Assembly: GCA_963932465.1 (NCBI GenBank)
Contig: OZ010795.1
Span: forward strand, 521,611,451-521,675,450
Source of the DNA: Maratus speciosus
Lineage: Eukaryota > Arthropoda > Arachnida > Araneae > Salticidae
Length of the DNA stretch: 64,000 nt
Direction: 5' to 3'
Shown here: piece by piece, positions 12,409 to 25,145 of the stretch
Position numbering within the stretch: the stretch's first letter is position 1
Layout: the number at the start of each line of letters is the position of its first letter
Program-made: the position numbers and the translations under genes
Notes under the pieces: generated by a model
What the model was told of the DNA's origin: nothing
Seen by the model: only the letters and a program-made list of their open reading frames with translations
Database searches by the model: none

Positions 12409-13940
12409 CACTGATGGAAAAAACTTAAGGACCACTATTATCTTCAACGAATAAAGTTAGAAATCGATCCGCAGCTGCACGTGTAAATTTTCGTGAATGC
12501 GGGATGTACTCTGTTTTGTGAAACTTATACAAATTTTGTACTTCCTCTTTTGTCGATCGCGTGGCAGCAGGGATAAGAGAGTTTAGGAAATCGGAGGGTG
12601 CTGTGACTGTGAGTTGTCATTAGATGTAAAAATTGAAAGAGATAGAGTGAAGCTTGAACATTGAAATTTTGAACATGTCTTCCACGCGTCATTTAGATAA
12701 TATTTGTTGTTGTAGAGTAATCGGGAAGGAGGAAGACGAACGCAAAATGAGAGATATTGCCCGTGAATTCAACATGGCGCACAATATTTTTTTAGGCTAT
12801 GGGCGGCATTCCAAAAGAGTGGAATATGTAAAGGAGCACGTGAGGAGGTCGTTGTAGCCGTACGACGTCCCAAGAAAATCGCTATATTATTCTTTCGGCA
12901 AAAAGAAACCGACGTAGCACAGCTGGTCAATAAGCAAATCAACTTTGTGCTGCCACAGGAACTAAAATATCACAGGAAACTGTTGCAAGACGTTTGGAAA
13001 AGGATGGACTATAAGACCGAAGACCTGTTGTATATGTCCCACTCTCGAGACGGCGACATAGCTCCCTTTTACAGTGGTACCGAATGCATCGTAATTGGAC
13101 TGATGGGACTAGTCTACCGTGCTTTTCTCAGATGTGAGCAGATTCAGTCTATCGTCTGATTCTAGACGTAAGCTGATTTGTCGCGACGTTGGTAATGCTT
13201 ACTGTCTCGAAAATATTCCAGATAGAGATCGATATGCAGCTTCAAATATCATGGTGTGGGCAGGCATCATGTTCAATGGCCGCACGGATGTCTATGTGCT
13301 TGACCAAGGGTCTATGACCGGTTGACCGGTAAAACATCCTGCTTCCACATGTTCGACCCTTCGAGGTGCTGTCGGCGAAATGTTTCGTTTTATGGAAGAC
13401 AATGCACCTTGTCATCGCACACAGTCTGTACACTATTATCTTGAGGTCGAAGGTATCCATCGCATATTCCGTCCAGCACGTTCCCTTGACCTAAATCCCA
13501 TTGAAAATGTATGGGATGCCTTAGAGAGACATATAACTGCGCGACAATTTCTACCCTCAATTAAGGAAAGCCTCATCCGTGCAGTGAAGGAAAAATGAGG
13601 AAACTTGCCTCAACAGCTGCTGCATAACGTTGTTCTGAGTATGCCACCCCGTGTTGAAAGTTGTCGCATTACACGGTGGCCACATCACTTTGATATAGCG
13701 CTGACGATTGTTAATTGTGAATATTTTTCTTTATTTGTACAGTCTTGTTTTCGGACAGTATTCCCGTTTCAGAAAAAGAACCTCTGGTAATACCCTGTAC
13801 ACATCCTTTCAACGAAATTTTTATATTAAATCCTGTGTAACATTCTGTTAATACTACTTTAGCTTCTTGACCTACAATATCACGGAGATTCTCATTTACG
13901 TGTACATTTCTTCTTGATCCTTAAGTTTTGTCCAACAGTG
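12409..13940 (+). mobile_element. Tc1/mariner element (Tc1-like), decayed
   Basis: TA dinucleotides flank the element (12407-12408 and 13941-13942). The left end CACTGATGGAAAAAACTTAA and the complement of the right end CTTAAGTTTTGTCCAACAGTG are matching terminal inverted repeats. The 1.53-kb length and the single transposase relic inside are normal for Tc1-like elements. These termini differ from those of the Tc1-like element at 46048-47560, so it is a separate family. Confidence 0.92.
12675..13700 (+). pseudogene. Tc1-like transposase pseudogene
   Basis: The relic is spread over several frames. The first part from ATG 12675 keeps a helix-turn-helix-like region (motif DIAREFNMAH). The catalytic part shows LFSDVSRFSL (first Asp), MVWAGIMFNGRTD, MEDNAPCH (second Asp) and NPIENVWDALERH (Glu). 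Thirty-four residues separate the second Asp from the Glu, the DD34E spacing of Tc1-like enzymes. Frameshifts occur before about 12950 and near 13120, a stop follows the MTG motif near 13322, and a TGA sits near 13597. Family members normally have Glu after the first Asp; here it reads DVS. The enzyme would have cut and pasted DNA at TA sites; this copy cannot. Confidence 0.9.
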
Positions 13941-13942
13941 TA

Positions 13943-16900
13943 TAAATATATATACATACCAAAGGATCTAAAATTCAAACTACAAATGTTGAAATTTTCT
14001 GGACTGAAAATAAAAAAAATCTCTTGAAACAACAATTACCTATGCTACATTACTTTGTATATGATTAATTCTTTGAGAATATATGAAGAAAAAAAAGAAA
14101 AAGCCGGTACATTTTGAAGCATTTGCGGTAAAGTTTATACAATAACAAATTAATTACTACGAAAAATTGTGCTAAGGAGGTAATTTAAAACTTACAAATG
14201 ATTTCGAGGAAGTGGTTTTTTCTTGTAGCATTTCATAAACTAAGTTCATTTATATTAAAGTAGACATTTTACTTTCTTGAATTTAAATTAAAAACGTAAT
14301 CAAAATACCCTCTTTTAAATTTATAAGATAATATTATACATTAGACGTAAGTGATTTTTATTTATTTTTCAAGAATATTTCTTTTTATGTCTGTAGTTAG
14401 GAACGTCATTTTTATTATTTGCTTTCTTGCAATTTATTAAAATTACCTCTGCATATTGATTTTTAATTTAATTAAGTTTATTTTTAATTAAACTTTTGAA
14501 AGCTATTGAATTTTTCACTATTAAAATAATTAAAAATTGAAGACTTCTGAAAGCAGCATTTTTTTTTTCAATTGAAAATTTTCAGTTTTTCTCTTTCATT
14601 GACATAACTATAGTATTTCAGAATAATTAAAAAGGGAAAAAAATTAAATGATTCCACAATGTAACAAAGATTACTTAAATTCTTATTTTTTAAACAAAAT
14701 GAACTTTATGGCAATGCAAATTAATCGTTTTATCTGAAATACTATTATCTTCAATTTTTGAAATTCACCAAAAATGTTTTAATCAAGAATAAAAATTTCA
14801 GTCTAAAGCAAATAAATGTACATCAGAAAGAATAGAGAGAGAGAGAAATGAATTTGCATTATTTTAGATATAAAAAAAATGGGTTCCAACTTTCGTCATT
14901 TATAATTTTTTATTATGTATCATAGTTATTTGATCTGACAATATAATGATGTCATTCGAAAGTCGTTGGTTTCACATTTTAGGGTATGTCTGAAAATTTA
15001 GTGAATTCTATTTCATACAATAATCTAGGAAGTTGTATAGCTTTTTTTTTTTTTTTTTTGCATGATTCTGGTCAATTGTTTGTCAGCTATGAAGTGATAA
15101 ACGCATCAGTTAAAAATTATAGTCTAGCAAGAAACAAAAATTATATATGATGTTTATTAAAATGATTCAAATGTAAGCAAAGCTTAGATATACCGCCAAA
15201 ATAATAATAATAATAATAATAATAATAACTGAATAGGACCTAAATTGCTCATTTATTCCACGGAGACCTTTCGTGTTAATTTTTTATTTTAAACACTTCA
15301 AAAACTTAATTTCTAATTTTAGAATTATTTATATTAACAATAACTTTCTTTATTCCTGTTACATTGTATGTTGTATTATTACATGCGCATTTATGTTATC
15401 GATATCTTGCTATCTATGGATTCCTCTATATAATAAATCATTAACTAAAAAATGATATTAGTAATTAAAATAAAATAATAATTAAATGATAGAATAAATT
15501 TATTTGTTTTTCATTTCAATATTCTGCAAATTAAACAATAACTGTTTTCACAATACATGAAAAATTTTAAATAGTAAGTCAAATAAAAAACTTTTAGTAA
15601 CAATCTTTAAAATGTGTGAGGATGAAAATTTAGACATGAATTTCTTCATGACATTTATGTGCTTTGCAGTGCGTTTAAATATATGTATACAAATATTCAG
15701 GAAATTAAATTATTTTTGTAATTTAAAAATTACTATAAAGTTACATTATGTTAATGTAATTTTATCCTTCGTTCTTTTGTTCTTCCTTTACATAATAAAT
15801 ATCTCTAAATAAAAATATTTTCCTACCACGATTTCACAATTAAGGAAGTAGAAAAAGCATATAATTTAAATAATTAAAAACCAAACAAATTCATTCGAAC
15901 ATTTATAAACATAAAAGCGGAAAACAACATCTAATCTTTTTTTTCCGGAATTAAACATTACTGAGAAACTAAATTAACGTAACCTTTTAACGAAATACCC
16001 TAAATTTATTCCTCATATTTTTTCAATTAAATTTGTAGTAAACAATATTTTCTGTGTTTATTCTTTATTTTTTATGGGCTTTAACTTTCTTGAGTTTTCA
16101 AATAAATATAAATCGTCAAAAATATATGAGAATACACATAAAAGAAAATATTTATTTTTGATTGAAAGTTGTGTTAAAAAATCGTAAAATTAAGAGAAAT
16201 TGATTAATAATTTTTCAATAAAAAAAGTTATATGTATTGCAGTTTACTATCATGAAAGCTCATTTATCATTTTTTCTTTTATAAAAAAAATGGTCTTACT
16301 TTAAAAGTAGAAGTTTCATGACCTTTCGTTTTTGCGATAATTTTGTAAATCATAAACAATATATTTATGTGATGAATAAAACAACAAGAGATGCAAAATA
16401 TTAAGAATTAGATCTTTCTAGATGGTGAGTAAAAACATACGATTGTATTTTCGCGAGCCTCTGATTGTAACTCAGGTGATCTGTAACAGAAAGTTAGACA
16501 AACAACGGTTTAAACCATAAACATAAAGTTTTTTACTTTAATTGGTTAACTGGTCTCTGTTTTTTCACCTGATAAGACTAGCTGCTAATTAATTGATTTC
16601 AGAATTAGAGTTGTGTTTTTTCTCACCATCGTAAAAAAAAAAATAAAAAAAAATACGATTTCTATGTATAATTGATTTATGCTTTTTATTTTGTAACTTT
16701 ATGCTTTATTATTATGTAACTTTATGCTTTTATATTGGATTTGAGACTATAGTGTTCTCAAAGACTCTTTATTCTAAAAAATAGTGGAAAATGCATGTTA
16801 TGTATTTATAATTATTATGGTAAAAAGGTATTAATTTATACTTTCTATTATTTATGTTTGCAACTAAAATGAAATAGACTATAACAACCAGTCCGAAACA

Positions 16901-17660
16901 TAATTTTCGGTATTTATTAAACAGTTTAGCTATTGAATTGATGCTAGAGATTATCGAATAAGATATATCAAGAACAATAGGCGAACATGTTAACATCGCG
17001 CGAAAAGCCAAACCAGTTGCTCTAAGCTAGTAACTCGCTTTATCCTGTTAAAGTGAAATGAGATCGATACTCATTTGATACGAAGTGTGGAAAACGTCTT
17101 ATTGATGTGCGAGGAGAAATATGCTCTCATGAGTGATGCTTTCTTGTTACGTGCAGTTTTATGTTGTCGTGCACATATGTGATACGCAGCATGACAGACT
17201 TTGTGCTATGAGCATTTTACATGATTTTTGTTTTGAAGAAGATTTACTTGATGCTGCCCTCTGTTGGTTATTAGATTAGATGATTGTTGTTGTGTGTTTG
17301 TCCATGTCACCAATGAAGAGAATGACGCTGCCTGAGATTGAAGCAGGGATATCATGAACAGCAGTCGATAACGTTAGCTTCGAGCACAATGCCAAGCTAG
17401 TTACTCTTAGATAGTAACTCGATTTATACTATTCAAGTCAGATGGCATTGTTACAACAGCTATGCGACAAACCAATATAACTGGAGCAGCTGAGGTAAAG
17501 CAAACAATCTCTTTTTCAATAATTAGAGATATCACTTATATCACATCCTGACTAAAACAGTTTTTCAAAGAATTATTAACCAAACATACATTTCTTACTA
17601 CACAAAAAACTCATACTGAAATAAATATATTGTTCTTGTAAAACGACAACGTTTGTTTTC
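13943..17660. other. No gene recognised; AT-rich with simple repeats
   Basis: About 3.7 kb of AT-rich DNA. It holds a T-tract near 15043-15059 and an AAT trinucleotide run at 15200-15228. Two imperfect direct copies of a ~45-bp sequence containing TAGTAACTCG followed by TTTAT lie near 17022-17060 and 17410-17450; they might bracket a small element but show no other ends. Short open frames (e.g. 15273-15455, 15612-15812, 16769-17011 reverse) are low-complexity and unsupported. Confidence 0.45.
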
Positions 17661-17876
17661 TTAAGTTAAATAATGCTGTAAAAAGTGATAGAATATCTTT
17701 ATTAAGATTGGCGATCGTTTCGTCGCACAAACGGCGACTTTTTCAAAATCATTAAATGGGATTAATAATAATCATTAATTTTGAATGATTTTGAAAATGT
17801 CGCCGTTTGTGCGACGAAACGATCGTCAATCTTAATAAAGATATTCTATCACTTTTTATAGCATTATTTAATTTAA
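17661..17876. mobile_element. Foldback (palindromic) element, 93-bp arms
   Basis: Arms at 17661-17753 and 17784-17876 are near-perfect reverse complements around a 30-bp loop. Both carry GCGACGAAACGATCG and GATAGAATATCTTTATTAAG (or complements). Such a structure would extrude as a long hairpin or give a hairpin transcript. No coding capacity; a MITE is the simplest reading. Confidence 0.85.
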
Positions 17877-18664
17877 TCTGTTTATAAGTGATTATTATAT
17901 ATGTTTGATTTCTTTTTTCCGGGCAATGAGTAAACAAATTTTACTTCAGAGACCGTCCCTAAAATTATTTCAATTTTTATATTGAATATCCTCGGAACTG
18001 TTGTTTATGTACATGTATTGAAAATGTTTACTTTTACAAAATGGGAACATAGTTCTGAATTTTTTATCAAAATAATGTATAATTTTCCGCAATTGCGGTT
18101 TAAATTGCGATTTTATTTTAATAAGACATCCTCTAAATTTAGTTTTAGTATATAAATAAAAAAAATACTTACAAGTGGAACGTTTTATTATATCTCGTTC
18201 TGCGTTAATTCGAAAGTTTCGAAATGAGTGTATTAAAAAATACATTTTTTAATTATTTTTCGATACTACAATGTTAAATAATATTTCTTATAAATAGGAT
18301 GTAACAATTAACTCAATGAAATGTTTTGTTTGACTTAAAGGCTTTAACTGTCTTAAAACGCACTTTTACTTACACATCTGTGTAAATTATCTCTTTGTCT
18401 AAAAGTCTTACCTTATTTTTAAGAGCTAATAAAGAGAACAATACTTTTCTCTTGGCAGAATTAATAACAAAAGGTTTATAGGAATTAATTAAATGAAGCA
18501 TTAAATTAAACTTGTATAATGCAACATTGCATAAAATAACGTTTTAAGAAAACTGATAAAACATAAAGACATAATTTCTTTTGTAATAATTCAATAAAGA
18601 CGTGTCTTTAATGGAGAAAGCTAATTATAAGGAAAAATTATTTTGCGCAAAAAAAATTATACTT
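17877..18664. other. No gene recognised
   Basis: AT-rich DNA. A 91-codon reverse frame (17970-18245) is low-complexity (Phe/Lys/Tyr-rich) and has no domain. Confidence 0.45.
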
Positions 18665-18841
18665 AGCGTAATTTCCGGCGTATAATCCGCAGATCAAAGA
18701 ACTCTGTTTGGACCCAGAAATTTTATTAAGTAATTGAAGACACATATTTACGGCGATCTAAAAAATTACATTTTATTTTTAAATGTTTCTGGGTCGAAAC
18801 ATGTTTGTTTGAGCCGCGGATTATACGCCGGAAATTACGGT
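18665..18841. mobile_element. Small foldback MITE with CGTAATTTCCGGCG termini
   Basis: The left terminus (AGCGTAATTTCCGGCGTATA...) and the complement of the right terminus match at 26 of 28 positions. The interior also pairs (ACCCAGAAA against TTTCTGGGT). At 177 bp without ORF it is a MITE. Similar cggaaattacggt ends occur on MITEs in other animals as I remember, but I cannot assign the superfamily. Confidence 0.8.
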
Positions 18842-20326
18842 AATATTATATTATATAGAAAAAGTCTTTTTATAAAATAAATATATATTGTATATAATTA
18901 TTACATGTTAATTAGCAAAGCATCAAACCGAATACAGGTGACATTTTTCAGGCTTATCGTCATAGATACGACTAGGGATAGATCATTTAAACAATTTCAA
19001 CGTTTGTTATTAAATATATTTTTTAAATAGTTGTTGAATGTTAGTTCACCAAGAGCCTGACCGATCAAAGTTGAGATACTCCAAGCAGAGAGTCATAAAT
19101 ATTCTAAAAATACAAGGCCATTTAAGTTTGGCTGTTTTCGTTATCTTATGGGATTGCTATTATGTATTATTTTCACAAGGCTGTTTTTTTGTTATATTAT
19201 TTAAAGTACATAGGAAAATCAGTAAATGGGTTACAAACAAATATAAAATGTCGAAAAATAGTAGTAAGTTGTTTTCAAATATGCTAATAGGTGGAAGCAC
19301 TATTCATTAGTAAGATGCTAATTTCGCATTTACTATACAACATCTCTACAAGATGAGAAGGGGCATTCAAAAGTTGCTGAATAAGAATGAAGTATTCGTC
19401 CTCTTGAGAATGCGTCAGAAGAAACAGTGCGGAATCGTAGAGCTGACAGGCGAACTACAATGAACAGCATAGCAAATGCAATATGGTACTCACGTGGTTT
19501 AGCCTACAACCAACTTATGCAGACGTTAAATGTGAAGTACATAGATGGCTGAGACAGCAGTTCAAAGACTTTTATGGAGCAGGTATTGGAAAATTCGTAA
19601 AGAGATGGGACAACTGTATGAATGTAAATGCTCTTTATATAGAGAAATAAAAGTTATTTTTCAAGTATGTACATATCTTGGCCTCCTTCTTCTTGTTTGT
19701 CTTTTGCAATCTATTTTCTGACTTGGCCTCGTATGTTTTAATTAATGTAGATTTGAAATGGCAGGCGGAAAACTGAAAATCAACCTCGGATTAATGAATT
19801 ATCTTACTCTCTGAAGGAAGACTGGCTGGTCTCGTGCAAGAGGATTGCTCCGAAACAGTACGTACAGAAATTGTTCCTTTGTAAGAGGTTTGCATTAATC
19901 ATCCCCAATATCGGAATAAAAATCTAACTGGATTCTTGTCTGATATATAGAGAAATTACTGATTAAACACATTTTTTCCGAAATATATCCGAGCTACGTC
20001 TTGGCGTCGATGTAAAATATGATGTACAGTATTGCAAACAGAAGAGGATTACACCTAAATGACGTTATTGTTTCAGTATGTGAATCACGATCTGTCAAGC
20101 TTCTGTCATCCCTGTCCGATCTAGTTGTTTGTGACCTAACAAATAATTATGATCTAAATAAAACACTAAACAATCTGCCTTGATTAGATACTTTAAATGC
20201 ACACAACTTTTCAGTCTTTAAGATTTAAAATATTCTTTAACGTCAGTACTTTTGAGTGGAAGACGCTTCATTTTGCATTACAGGGATATTTTACAATGTT
20301 TTCAGCTTTGTTAAAACACTTTAATC
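18842..20326. other. No gene recognised
   Basis: AT-rich. The 90-codon frame 19038-19310 (+) has hydrophobic stretches but no recognisable family. The stretch 19320-19880 is slightly richer in G and C and might be an old coding relic, but no conserved motif could be read. Confidence 0.4.
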
Positions 20327-20592
20327 CATTTATACCTAGCGTGCCATTTTTGGGATGCTTAGAATTTTAATTAATTTTATAATTTTATTCTCCTTTATAA
20401 CATGAAAATCGTAGGAAATAATAATCTATAGATGTTTTTATCTGTTACCGAAAGATGACAGCATAAGATGAATATTTATTTGCTTAAAATGTGGGCATTT
20501 TTCGAAGTTTGTAGATTTTTCATTTTTGAAGATGGCGATATGTAAAAATAATTTTATTTATGTTTTTTTTCTAATAGGGATCCAAATAAATA
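20327..20592. mobile_element. Truncated copy of the TTAACCC-ended MITE
   Basis: From the CCATTTATACCTAGC-like end at 20332, this is colinear with the reverse complement of the right half of the element at 45003-45821, including CATTTTTGGGA, TTTATCTGTTACCGA and AGATGACAG. Similarity stops where the pogo-like element begins at 20593, and I did not find the missing half to the right of that element. Confidence 0.65.
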
Positions 20593-21077
20593 GGAGAGAC
20601 AAGGAACGGTTGACCATACGGGAGGCTTGACTCACCCATCAATTTTCATATTTAAAAGAATTTCAGAGTTTTATCAATAGGTGTCAACCAAAGCCACTAG
20701 AATGCTCAAACAACAGTCTTCGTTTCATAGAGGGAACAGAAATATGTGCAGAAAAATCAATTGTGAAGCGTTTTAAACCTAAAAGTTGTGTTTTTTAGAA
20801 ATATTTTGTAAGCTTTTTTCAGATAAATTATATCATAGGAATTTAAGTAAGTAGGTTTAAAGTAAGGCAAACTACGTACGTGTACGTGATCACTGCTGAT
20901 CATCACACGGTGCACCAGGAAAAGGTTTAAAGTAATGCAGAAATATCGAACATGCATTCCAGTTTTAAAGAGTAAGTTAGGCTTAACATAACAATGGGGT
21001 ATTCTTTAGAAAAGGTCTATGTAAGGATCCTTGACCCAGTCAAGTGAGGGAGGGTTGACCAGATGCTCAAGGCTACC

Positions 21078-21785
21078 TTAAGGGTGTCCGGGACACAAAA
21101 ATCTTCAAATTTTGCAAAAATATTTAATTTCCTATGTTTTCCTGCTTAAAATGAAATTTTAATCGTGTTTCTATCTGAATTAGAACAAAAAATATTAAAT
21201 TTTTCCTTTTAGTTTGTTTTTAAAATCTAGCTTTCAAGCAATGGCTGTCATGGAAACGACTTCTTGTAAAAATGCGTTTTTCTTCATGATAGGTTTTTTC
21301 ACCATTTCTCGTATTTAAATTCTTATAACTCGAGAATCGTTAAAGATACAGGGTTCAAACATGGAACATATTTTTTTCAATTCTTTTGCTTTAATTTTGA
21401 TTCAGCATATTTGAAAAAAAAATATTTTCTTTTGAAAATATGATTTTTTTTTTAAGTTGCACCACTTTTTTAAAAATTTTTTCGTTAAATATTTTTAATT
21501 TTTTTTATAAATTAATAATTTTTAAAATGCTGAATGGGAGTTAAAACTTATACATTTCTGTTTATTTAAATGAAAAAAAAATTAAATTCTGTAAGTAATA
21601 TTTCGAGTTATAACGATTTTAATTTACCCCACTTTTTAATAAATTTTAAATTTCAAATTAAAAAAAATATATGAGAAGTTTTATCATATGATTTTGTTTG
21701 CAAATAAGGTTAACCATAACAAAAAAATCAGAATTTTAACCCCATAAATAAAAATTATTTTAAAATGTGTCCCGGAAACCCTTAA
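21078..21785. mobile_element. TTAA-flanked MITE, copy B
   Basis: TTAA at 21078-21081 and 21782-21785 bounds a 700-bp element. The left terminus GGGTGTCCGGGACACA pairs with the right terminus TGTGTCCCGGAAACCC with one mismatch. The body matches copy A at 9406-10127 along its whole length, including CTGAATTAGAACAAAA and CGAGTTATAACGA. It is inserted in the pogo-like relic, so it is younger than that element. Confidence 0.85.
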
Positions 21786-21927
21786 TTAAGTGGTTTTGGA
21801 AATCTTTTCATTATGCACTGTGCATAGTGAAAAGTCAATGGTATATACATAAAAGAATGTAAATTAATTCTGTAAAGCTTCAGTAAAATGGTGTGATTAA
21901 AAAGAAAACGTTTAAAACTGACTGTAT

Positions 21928-22761
21928 AGTCCAGGCAATAGCGGATTTTACCTGGCAAAATTTACGGAAGTTCTGGAAACAGGCTTACTTTATGTTTTTT
22001 GGGTCGCTGAATCCGAAATTGTAACTTCCCACCAAACTGTCACCTGGCAACCCCCCCAAAAAATGATTTTTTGAAAAAATTGGTTTTTGAGAAAAATGCG
22101 CGGGGAATGTTCCGAGGCAGCCCCTTCTCTCCCCGTTTATCCTACATAATGTTATATATCCTATTTGTTGCAAATATTGTCTAGTTCTGAATTTCGTAAT
22201 GCCTTTTCCCTAAAACAATAAGAAATTTCAGTTAAAAACAAGTATTTTTTTTTTTTTTTTTTTTGGGGGGGGGGGGTCGGAGGTGGAGAGAATTTTGGGG
22301 GTAAGTTAAAAATTCGGATTCAGCGACCCAAAAAAATTAAAGTAAACCTTATAGAGAAAGTTCGGAGGGGAAATGGGAGGACGAATGTAAACGTGTGAGT
22401 GGTTAAGTGGAATTGTGCAACTTAGTCCACGCAACACCGCGGCGCATGTTCCGAGGCAGATCCTCCCCTTCCCCTTCATCCTAAGTCATAATGTCATATA
22501 TCTAATTTGTTGCAAATTTTGTCTACTTTCTGAATTTCTAGACACTTTTCCCCTAAAACAATAAAAAATTGATTTTTTTTAATAAAATCCTTTTTTGGGG
22601 GGCATTTTACCAAAATTTTGAGGGGGGGGTGCCGGGGGAAATTTTGGTGGGAAGTTACAAATTCGGATCCAGAGACCCCAAAAACATAAAGTAAGCCTAT
22701 ATCCAGATATTCCATTAATTTTGCTAGGTAGAGTCCCTATACGGTCTCTATTGCCTGGACT
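21928..22761. mobile_element. TIR element with internal duplication
   Basis: Perfect 14-bp termini AGTCCAGGCAATAG and CTATTGCCTGGACT bound 834 bp. Inside are two direct copies (about 22096-22230 and 22440-22576) that share ATGTTCCGAGGCAG and TTGTTGCAAAT. A sequence like GGGTCGCTGAATCCGAA near the left end appears inverted twice on the right (near 22315 and 22665). The 73- and 62-codon reverse frames are products of these repeats. Superfamily unknown. Confidence 0.8.
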
Positions 22762-23032
22762 AATAGAAAATGTGAAAAATTGCTAGAAAATGGGAGAATT
22801 GATAGGAACTTCTTTCCATTTAAATATGGCTTACAATAGGTAAACAGAAACTGTGGGAAAGACTAGAAAGAATGAAAGCAGCAGTCTTAACACTTTTAGG
22901 GGCAGTGGTATGTTTATAAAACCACTTTATTTTAATTCCGGAGCATCACGATGGCACCAGAATTTTGGTAAAATCTTTTCCATTTAATATATACGTGAAA
23001 TATAACATTTTTCTTATTTCTAAATAAATTTG

Positions 23033-23356
23033 TTCGTAAATTCCGGTGCAAGTCATTTATTTAAACATTTTTGTACTGAAAGTACTTTGATCCTTAAAAG
23101 TTTAAATCATGTTAATGATAAGTTAAGTGCTCGTGCTAGTGCAAAAGAACATTGCATCGATCGAAAAACTTTAGGAAGGTATGTAGAAAAAATTGACCAG
23201 GGTAAATACAGCGAGATGAAGCTAAACTATGTGACAACTAGAGTTGCCAAATCGAGTGTCACAAAAATGAAACAAGGAGGAAAAAAAATCGGGAGAGTGG
23301 CTCCTAAATTCGAACATAATAACATGAAACACTGTGAAAACGGAACCTGTCTCTAA
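23033..23356 (+). pseudogene. Helix-turn-helix remnant of a pogo/Tigger transposase
   Basis: An open frame of about 107 codons. Its middle, around residues 33-56, reads ARASAKEHCIDRKTLGRYVE, the form of the psq/CENP-B-type helix-turn-helix that begins pogo/Tigger transposases (Ala-rich helix, then a recognition helix with TLGRYV). A basic stretch follows (KMKQGGKKIGR). No DDE catalytic region follows before the right terminus, so only the DNA-binding part survives. No convincing ATG precedes the domain. Its place inside a TA-flanked TIR element supports the call. Confidence 0.65.
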
Positions 23357-23854
23357 GAGAATACTGCCTTAAATGTTAAAATTTCATTCTCCGTGCTGTA
23401 TAATTGTACCTGCTCAGACAAAATTCTGTTTAAAAGAAAATTTTTCTCGTCTGACTTGCGATTGCGTCTTAAAAGGTTTATTTAACCCTCATATTTAAAA
23501 AAAACATTTTTTTTAATAACTAAAGCATGTAGAATAAAGTTATTTTACTTTTTTTAAAGCTGATTTTATTTATGTTCACAAATAGTGCAATATAAAACAA
23601 AGTGGGTCAAGCCTCCCATATAGTGAGTCAACCCTCACATATGTGGGGGGACTTGATCCATTATTTTTCATGATTAAAATCAATCATTTTTCAAATTCCT
23701 TATATGTTACACTCATGCAGAAATTTTATTTTGATTACTGTGTGTATAACAAATAAAATTATATATAAAACTTTATTCTACATTCTACATTCAATATTTA
23801 AAAAATAATAAATCATTTTGTAAAAAGTGGGTCAACCCTCCCTAGTCTCCCCTA

Positions 23855-24659
23855 TATATATGTTGCATTCTAGCAACATTGGATTAGCTTTATCGTTGAA
23901 AATGCCGTACTGGCTGTCACGATAGTAGCTGTGGATAACATGCAGCGATAATGGAGTAAAAGAAGTGGTCAGAAAATTCGAATCTGTTATGTTAGTAGAA
24001 CCAATTGCTGAAATGCAGTTGTCGAGTGAAAACAATGGAATGCATCGCTCCGTGAAGTTTCCCGAGAAGAAATTGAAACAACTCATAATCAACTAAGCAT
24101 TTTATTAGAACATCTTTCAAAAAGTGCAGTTTCCACCAAGATAATTAGCCATCGCTCTGTAGTAGTAATTAGGTTTAAAACAAAGTTCCAGATAACGAAT
24201 AACAGGACGGTGACCAGGGGATGGATGAAAACTGGAAATACGACCCAAATCTGCTGAAACTCAGCGAGTATCAACTTTTTGTTCCTTCAATGTATGGATA
24301 CAAATATGACGTAGGTCGTGCTCTCAACCAATGAATAATTAAGAATGTCACGTGATATAAAGTGTGCGAACAGAACTAGCGGATGAATTTGGAGGAAAAA
24401 AGGATAACATCAGAAATGCGCCGGAAAGTAAAAATGGAAGCTAAAAGAATAATCTCGAAAGAAAAAAGCGCGGGAATGGAACATTTAATTTAAGAATACT
24501 AAAAGCGTAATATTTAAGCGATTAAGACATGTGAGACATTAAATTAAAGGGAATTTAACAGATTTAACGATAGAGATTATTTAAGGATAAGGATTTAGTG
24601 AATATAAAGTAGTAATTTAGAATAAGATAAGTAAATCGCGGAATTAGATCTAATAATGT

Positions 24660-24699
<40 letters not shown>

Positions 24700-25140
24700 T
24701 AGATTGAGAGATAGATAGATTCCAGAGGGCAATGCATGAACAGAACATTGATTTTTTTAAAAATACATCCCTAAGACTGGCAACGGGCGCAGTAACAACA
24801 ACAACAAAAAAAAAAATCACCCTACCTCATGAACCAATAGAAATAAAATCTTGAAACTTTACATGTCTATTATATAACTAAAATTAGTAAACACGTGTTT
24901 CGGGAATTTTCAAAATTGTACGCCCAAGAGTGGAAAAGAAGGGAGCTTCCCTCAAGCGACCGCCGCAAAATCACTACTTAAAATTAAATTAGCACTAATA
25001 TTGTTGACCCTACTTAAGCTTAATGGTTACTCAATTATAATTTGAATTCCGATGAAGAAATCAGTATCAGCTTCAACAATGAGTCTTTGTTGAAAAGTAC
25101 TAATAGCATGTTTACTTCAATAGCGCAAATTTTTTAAAAA
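23855..25140. other. No gene recognised; TA microsatellite
   Basis: AT-rich DNA with a TA-dinucleotide run at 24662-24696 and a short ACA repeat near 24795. Two short reverse frames (23832-24092 and 24089-24274) abut but show no recognisable domain. Confidence 0.45.
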
Positions 25141-25145
25141 CTTGG

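Larger units (their letters stand above)
20593..23852 (+). mobile_element. pogo/Tigger-like relic with two nested insertions
   Basis: TA flanks both ends (20591-20592, 23853-23854). The left end GGAGAGACAAGGAACGGTTG and the complement of the right end (GGGGAGACTAGGGAGGGTTG) match at 16 of 20 positions. Subterminal copies of GGGTTGACC or its complement lie near 20610, 21047, 23606 and 23628. Inside are a helix-turn-helix ORF relic and two unrelated elements. Removing those leaves about 1.7 kb, too short for a full Tigger transposase, so the element is also internally deleted. Confidence 0.75.
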
